Below, one piece after another: positions 14,440 to 16,863 of a stretch of DNA of 16,863 nucleotides. The notes under the pieces are model-generated. The model did not search any database and was not told where the DNA came from. It saw nothing but the letters and a program-made list of their open reading frames with translations. The stretch's first letter is position 1. Each line of letters begins with the position of its first letter. The translations under genes were made by a program, and so were the position numbers. The DNA lies in NCBI RefSeq assembly GCF_000972385.1, contig NZ_JXTE01000111.1, positions 1 to 16,863 on the forward strand. Reading direction: 5' to 3'. The stretch comes from Streptomyces sp. WM6386 (GTDB lineage Bacteria > Actinomycetota > Actinomycetes > Streptomycetales > Streptomycetaceae).

Positions 14440-15252
14440 ATGACCCAGAAAGTCGCAGTCCTCGGCACCGGCAAGATCGGCGAAGCCCTGCTCAGCGGAA
14501 TGATCCGAGGCGGCTGGGCCCCGGCCGACCTCCTGGTCACAGCCCGCCGCCAGGAACGGGCCGAAGAGCTCCGCGCGCGCTACGGAGTCGACCCGGTCAC
14601 CAACGCCGAGGCCGCCAAGACCGCCGACACCCTGATCCTCACGGTCAAGCCGCAGGACATGGGTACCCTCCTGGACGAACTCGCCCCCCACGTCCCCGCC
14701 GGCCGCCTGATCATCAGCGGCGCGGCAGGCATCCCCACCTCCTTCTTCGAGGAGCGCCTCGCGGCGGGCACCCCGGTCGTCCGCGTCATGACGAACACCC
14801 CCGCCCTCGTCGACGAGGCCATGTCCGTCATCTCCGCCGGCACCCACGCCACCGCCGAGCACCTCGCCCACGCCGAGGAGATCTTCGGCGCCGTCGGCAA
14901 GACGCTCCGTGTCCCCGAGTCCCAGCAGGACGCCTGCACCGCCCTCTCCGGCTCCGGCCCGGCGTACTTCTTCTACCTGGTCGAAGCCATGACGGACGCC
15001 GGCATCCTGCTCGGCCTGCCCCGCGACAAGGCCCACGACCTCATCGTGCAGTCCGCGATCGGCGCCGCCACGATGCTCCGCGACAGCGGCGAACACCCGG
15101 TCAAGCTCCGCGAGAACGTCACGTCCCCCGCGGGCACCACGATCAACGCCATCCGCGAACTCGAGAACCACGGCGTACGAGCCGCCCTCATCGCCGCCCT
15201 CGAAGCCGCCCGCGACCGCAGCCGCCAGTTGGCCTCGGGCAACAACAGCTGA
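14440..15252 (+). CDS. proC: Pyrroline-5-carboxylate reductase
   Basis: A 270-aa enzyme for the last step of proline synthesis, NAD(P)H-dependent reduction of pyrroline-5-carboxylate. The N-terminal Rossmann motif VAVLGTGKIGEALLSGMI starts at residue 5. LTVKPQDM and VRVMTNTPALVDEAMSVI follow. The C-terminal dimer/active-site helix is CTALSGSGPAYFFYLVEAMTDAGILLGL, then TSPAGTTINAIRELENHGVRAALIAALEAA. The length is exactly that of the family. ATG 14440 has GGAGGG about 11 nt upstream; an in-frame ATG at 14398 would add a 14-residue Arg/Pro-rich extension not expected in ProC. It follows the ABC genes by 99 bp and probably has its own promoter. Confidence 0.96.
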   Translation: MTQKVAVLGTGKIGEALLSGMIRGGWAPADLLVTARRQERAEELRARYGVDPVTNAEAAKTADTLILTVKPQDMGTLLDELAPHVPAGRLIISGAAGIPTSFFEERLAAGTPVVRVMTNTPALVDEAMSVISAGTHATAEHLAHAEEIFGAVGKTLRVPESQQDACTALSGSGPAYFFYLVEAMTDAGILLGLPRDKAHDLIVQSAIGAATMLRDSGEHPVKLRENVTSPAGTTINAIRELENHGVRAALIAALEAARDRSRQLASGNNS

Positions 15253-15256
15253 CCAC

Positions 15257-15294
15257 CCGCCGCCCCCTGCTCCATCCGTCTCAGGGGGCGGCGG
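15257..15294. terminator. Convergent terminator between proC and trpS
   Basis: CCGCCGCCCCCTG (15257-15269) and CAGGGGGCGGCGG (15282-15294) are perfect 13-bp arms with a 12-nt loop, 4 bp after the proC stop and 16 bp before the trpS stop on the other strand. There is no T-tract on either side. Symmetry suits termination in both directions. Confidence 0.85.
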
Positions 15295-15310
15295 CCCGGC
15301 ACACGCCGTC

Positions 15311-16330
15311 CTAGACGGTCACGGCGATATCAGCGGCCGCCGGCAGCAGCCCGATCGCCCGATACGCCGCATCGACGGTCGGCCGGGCCATCGCCCGAGC
15401 CTTCTGCGCACCATCCCGCAGCACCCCCTCCACATAGCCAGGATCCGCGCACAACTCCTTGTGCCTTTCCTGCACGGGCTTGAGGACCTCGACCACGGCC
15501 TCTGCGGTGTCCTTCTTCAAGGCGCCGTACGACTCATATACACCGCTCAGCGCCTCCGGGTTCCCACCCGTGCACGCCGCGAGGATCTCCAGCAGATTGG
15601 CGAGACCCGGCCGAGCCTCCCGGTCGTAGACGACCTCCCGCCCGCTGTCGGTCACGGCCCGCATGACCTTCTTCCGCACCACGTCCGGCTCGTCGAGCAG
15701 ATAGACGATCCCGGGTCCGGTGTCATCGCTCTTCCCCATCTTCGAGAGCGGCTCCTGCAGGTTCATCACCCGCGCGGCCACCTTCGGAGGCGTGGCCCGG
15801 GGCACCACGAAGGTGTGCCCGTACCGCTGGTTGAACCGCACCGCGACATCCCGCGCCAGCTCGACATGCTGAGCCTGGTCATCGCCCACCGGAACCTCGT
15901 CGGCCTCGTACGCCAGGATGTCCGCCGCCATCAGCACGGGATACGTCAGCAGCGAAAGCCGCACACTCCCGCCCCGCTCCCGCTCACGCGCGGCCTTCTC
16001 CTTGTACTGGATCATCCGCCGCATCTCGCCGTCCGTGGCCACGCACTCCAGCAGATACGACAGTCGCGCATGCTCGTCCACATGACTCTGTACGAACACG
16101 GTGCACAGCTCCGGATCCAGCCCCGTCGCCAACAGCAACGTCGCCGCCTGCCTACTGAGCCGCCGCACCCGCGCCGGATCGTGCTCCACGGTCAGCGCGT
16201 GCAGATCGACGACACAGAACAGGGCGTCGGCCTGGTGCTGATCGACGGCTGCCCACCGCCGCATGGCCCCCAGATAGTTCCCCAGCGTCAGATGCCCGGT
16301 CGGCTTGACCCCGCTGAAGACTCGCGTCAT
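15311..16330 (-). CDS. trpS: Tryptophanyl-tRNA synthetase, attenuation-controlled (TrpRS1-like)
   Basis: A 339-aa class Ic synthetase that charges tRNA-Trp with tryptophan using ATP. The HIGH-equivalent is PTGHLTLGNYLGA (residues 10-22). The tryptophan/ATP-pocket segments VDLHALTV and GDDQAQHVELARDV are present. The KMSKS-equivalent reads KMGKS (198-202), with Gly for the middle Ser. The ATG follows AGGAGGTGG with a 7-nt gap. Upstream lies a full Trp-codon attenuator (16404-16496). The S. coelicolor auxiliary enzyme TrpRS1, which confers indolmycin resistance, is controlled this way (established). By this regulation and the 339-aa length I infer that this is the same type and that a second housekeeping trpS exists elsewhere. 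Confidence 0.95.
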   Translation of the reverse strand: MTRVFSGVKPTGHLTLGNYLGAMRRWAAVDQHQADALFCVVDLHALTVEHDPARVRRLSRQAATLLLATGLDPELCTVFVQSHVDEHARLSYLLECVATDGEMRRMIQYKEKAARERERGGSVRLSLLTYPVLMAADILAYEADEVPVGDDQAQHVELARDVAVRFNQRYGHTFVVPRATPPKVAARVMNLQEPLSKMGKSDDTGPGIVYLLDEPDVVRKKVMRAVTDSGREVVYDREARPGLANLLEILAACTGGNPEALSGVYESYGALKKDTAEAVVEVLKPVQERHKELCADPGYVEGVLRDGAQKARAMARPTVDAAYRAIGLLPAAADIAVTV

Positions 16331-16403
16331 CTCTTCTCCACCTCCTGGTCGAGACCGCCGTCCCCGACGGCCGGCCCTCAGAAGCTCTGGAGGGAGATAC
16401 GAG

Positions 16404-16428
16404 AACGGCCGCCGAAGCGGCGGCCGTT
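16404..16428 (-). terminator. Attenuator terminator hairpin (segments 3:4) of trpS
   Basis: On the minus strand AACGGCCGCCG (16428-16418) pairs with CGGCGGCCGTT (16414-16404) over a 3-nt CTT loop, a perfect 11-bp stem located 74 nt before the trpS ATG. No T-run follows, but the stem is strong. Segment 3 (16426-16418) can instead pair with segment 2 (16454-16446). Confidence 0.88.
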
Positions 16429-16445
16429 GAGTGCATACGTAGCTC

Positions 16446-16465
16446 CGGCCGCCGTCAGGCGGCCC
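16446..16465 (-). promoter_or_regulatory. Attenuator segments 1:2 and antiterminator partner of trpS
   Basis: Reading the minus strand, GGCCGCC (16464-16458, overlapping the codons after the Trp pair) pairs with GGCGGCC (16453-16447) over TGAC. The alternative is a 9-bp antiterminator of CGGCGGCCG (16454-16446) with CGGCCGCCG (16426-16418). A ribosome stalled on the Trp codons would cover segment 1 and free segment 2 to pair with segment 3, preventing the terminator. Confidence 0.88.
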
Positions 16466-16496
16466 ACCACTGCTGGGTGTACGTACGCGTCGTCAT
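16455..16496 (-). CDS. Trp-rich leader peptide of the trpS attenuator
   Basis: A 13-codon open frame reading MTTRTYTQQWWAA, ATG at 16496 and TGA at 16457-16455. The two tandem TGG codons lie just before attenuator segment 1. The peptide has no function beyond sensing charged tRNA-Trp through ribosome speed. There is no Shine-Dalgarno sequence; a TACCCT -10 box ends 7 nt before the ATG, so the leader is probably read from a leaderless transcript. Confidence 0.9.
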   Translation of the reverse strand: MTTRTYTQQWWAA

Positions 16497-16509
16497 GCGG
16501 ACCAGGGTA
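16497..16509 (-). promoter_or_regulatory. Candidate leaderless promoter of the trpS leader (-10 TACCCT)
   Basis: TACCCT occupies 16509-16504 on the minus strand and fits TANNNT. Seven nucleotides separate it from the leader ATG. A matching -35 box at 17-18 bp is not apparent. Confidence 0.5.
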
Positions 16510-16537
16510 CGCCGCCAGGGTCCCGTCCGGACGTGAG

Positions 16538-16566
16538 TTGACACTCCCCACGCCGGTACGTACTGT
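16538..16566 (+). promoter_or_regulatory. Strong promoter TTGACA-N17-TACTGT (first rrn promoter)
   Basis: A consensus -35 TTGACA (16538-16543), 17-bp spacer and TACTGT (16561-16566) give the best housekeeping promoter in the window. No protein-coding gene follows. It drives into the rRNA leader and is probably the most upstream promoter of an rRNA operon. Confidence 0.8.
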
Positions 16567-16863
16567 TCTCCGAGTTGTCCGACGTGAGCGCCGACTCCGG
16601 TCGGTCCCCGGACAGCCATTCCGCAAGTACCAACCTCTAGTCGACCGCAGTCGATCCGGCCGCTGTCTTTCTATTGGCATGCGTATTTGCGAAATGAGGA
16701 ATCCGCGTTCGAAAGGACGCAGCCCCGATTAGCGCGGGGCCACGGACTCCGCTAAAGTCTCACTCGTCGGAACGGCCCAACAGCCGGGAAGGCAAGCCCC
16801 TCTGACTGGGAGTCAGGCCCGAAAGGATCTGGTAGAGTCGGAACCGCCGGAAAGGGAAACGCG
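16567..16863 (+). promoter_or_regulatory. rRNA operon promoter and leader region (16S gene lies beyond the window)
   Basis: This stretch has no gene. From memory, 16801-16863 (CTGACTGGGAGTCAG, GGATCTGGTAGAGTCGGAAC, GCCGGAAAGGGAAACGCG) matches the leader ahead of 16S rRNA genes in Streptomyces. Further -10 boxes are TAAAGT (16753-16758) and TAGAGT (16833-16838), each followed by GTCGGAAC (16766-16773 and 16837-16844), a sign of duplicated promoter units. Stems occur at 16722-16740 (GCCCCG/CGGGGC) and 16802-16816 (CTGACT/AGTCAG). Multiple tandem promoters are usual for Streptomyces rrn operons. No mature rRNA is inside the window. Confidence 0.7.

Noticed and set aside
13081..15171. A 696-codon open frame on the minus strand
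   Set aside because: It is antisense to the ABC genes and proC, all of which have clear motifs. Its Gly/Glu/Asp-rich translation is the usual artefact of high-GC codon bias.
16681..16740. Possible tRNA or small RNA gene near GCGTTCGAAAGGACGC
   Set aside because: GTTCGA resembles a T-arm, but no acceptor, D or anticodon stems of the right size surround it. It belongs to the rRNA leader region.

Overview
The window looks like chromosomal DNA of a Streptomyces or a close relative. GC content is very high, with strong G/C bias at third codon positions and abundant long false reading frames antisense to real genes. Several genes start without a Shine-Dalgarno sequence about 7 nt after a TANNNT-type -10 box. 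The right end carries a Streptomyces-type rRNA leader. I could run no database search, so family names rest on motifs, length and context.

Left part (1-5790): the Pro/Thr/Ser/Asp-rich tail of an unidentified protein is followed by a 200-bp inverted-repeat element bounded by CTAG. Next is a cysteine-rich, probably metal-binding protein on the minus strand. It is divergent from a short Ppx/GppA-type phosphatase, a TIM-barrel sugar isomerase-like protein translationally coupled to a TetR regulator, and ilvD (branched-chain amino acid synthesis). The set Cys-rich protein, Ppx, TIM-barrel protein and proC (further right here) recalls the M. tuberculosis Rv0495c-Rv0500 neighbourhood, from memory. 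A perfect UUCG-capped terminator closes ilvD.

Middle part (5787-10970): a membrane Ser/Thr protein kinase with an extracytoplasmic PQQ-type beta-propeller is divergent from a compact operon of four small SH3b-like proteins of 109-113 aa. A fifth copy in the operon is reduced to its start and its last dozen codons. Three of the intact copies have export signals and the first has none. Two dyads precede the first gene. A three-helix membrane protein and a class I methyltransferase follow. The kinase plus SH3b array is the least explained part of the window and the best candidate for an undescribed surface system.

Right part (10971-16863): a SulP anion transporter carrying a small G-rich insertion is divergent from a two-gene ABC-2 efflux system. 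The ABC promoter, transcription start and start codon are overlapped by an 18-bp palindrome. Then comes proC, with a perfect 13-bp convergent terminator, and a tryptophanyl-tRNA synthetase on the minus strand. Upstream of trpS lies a complete ribosome-mediated attenuator: a 13-codon leader peptide with tandem Trp codons, then mutually exclusive 1:2, 2:3 and 3:4 stems. This matches the regulation known for the auxiliary, indolmycin-resistant TrpRS1 of S. coelicolor. The last 300 bp hold promoters and leader of an rRNA operon pointing out of the window.
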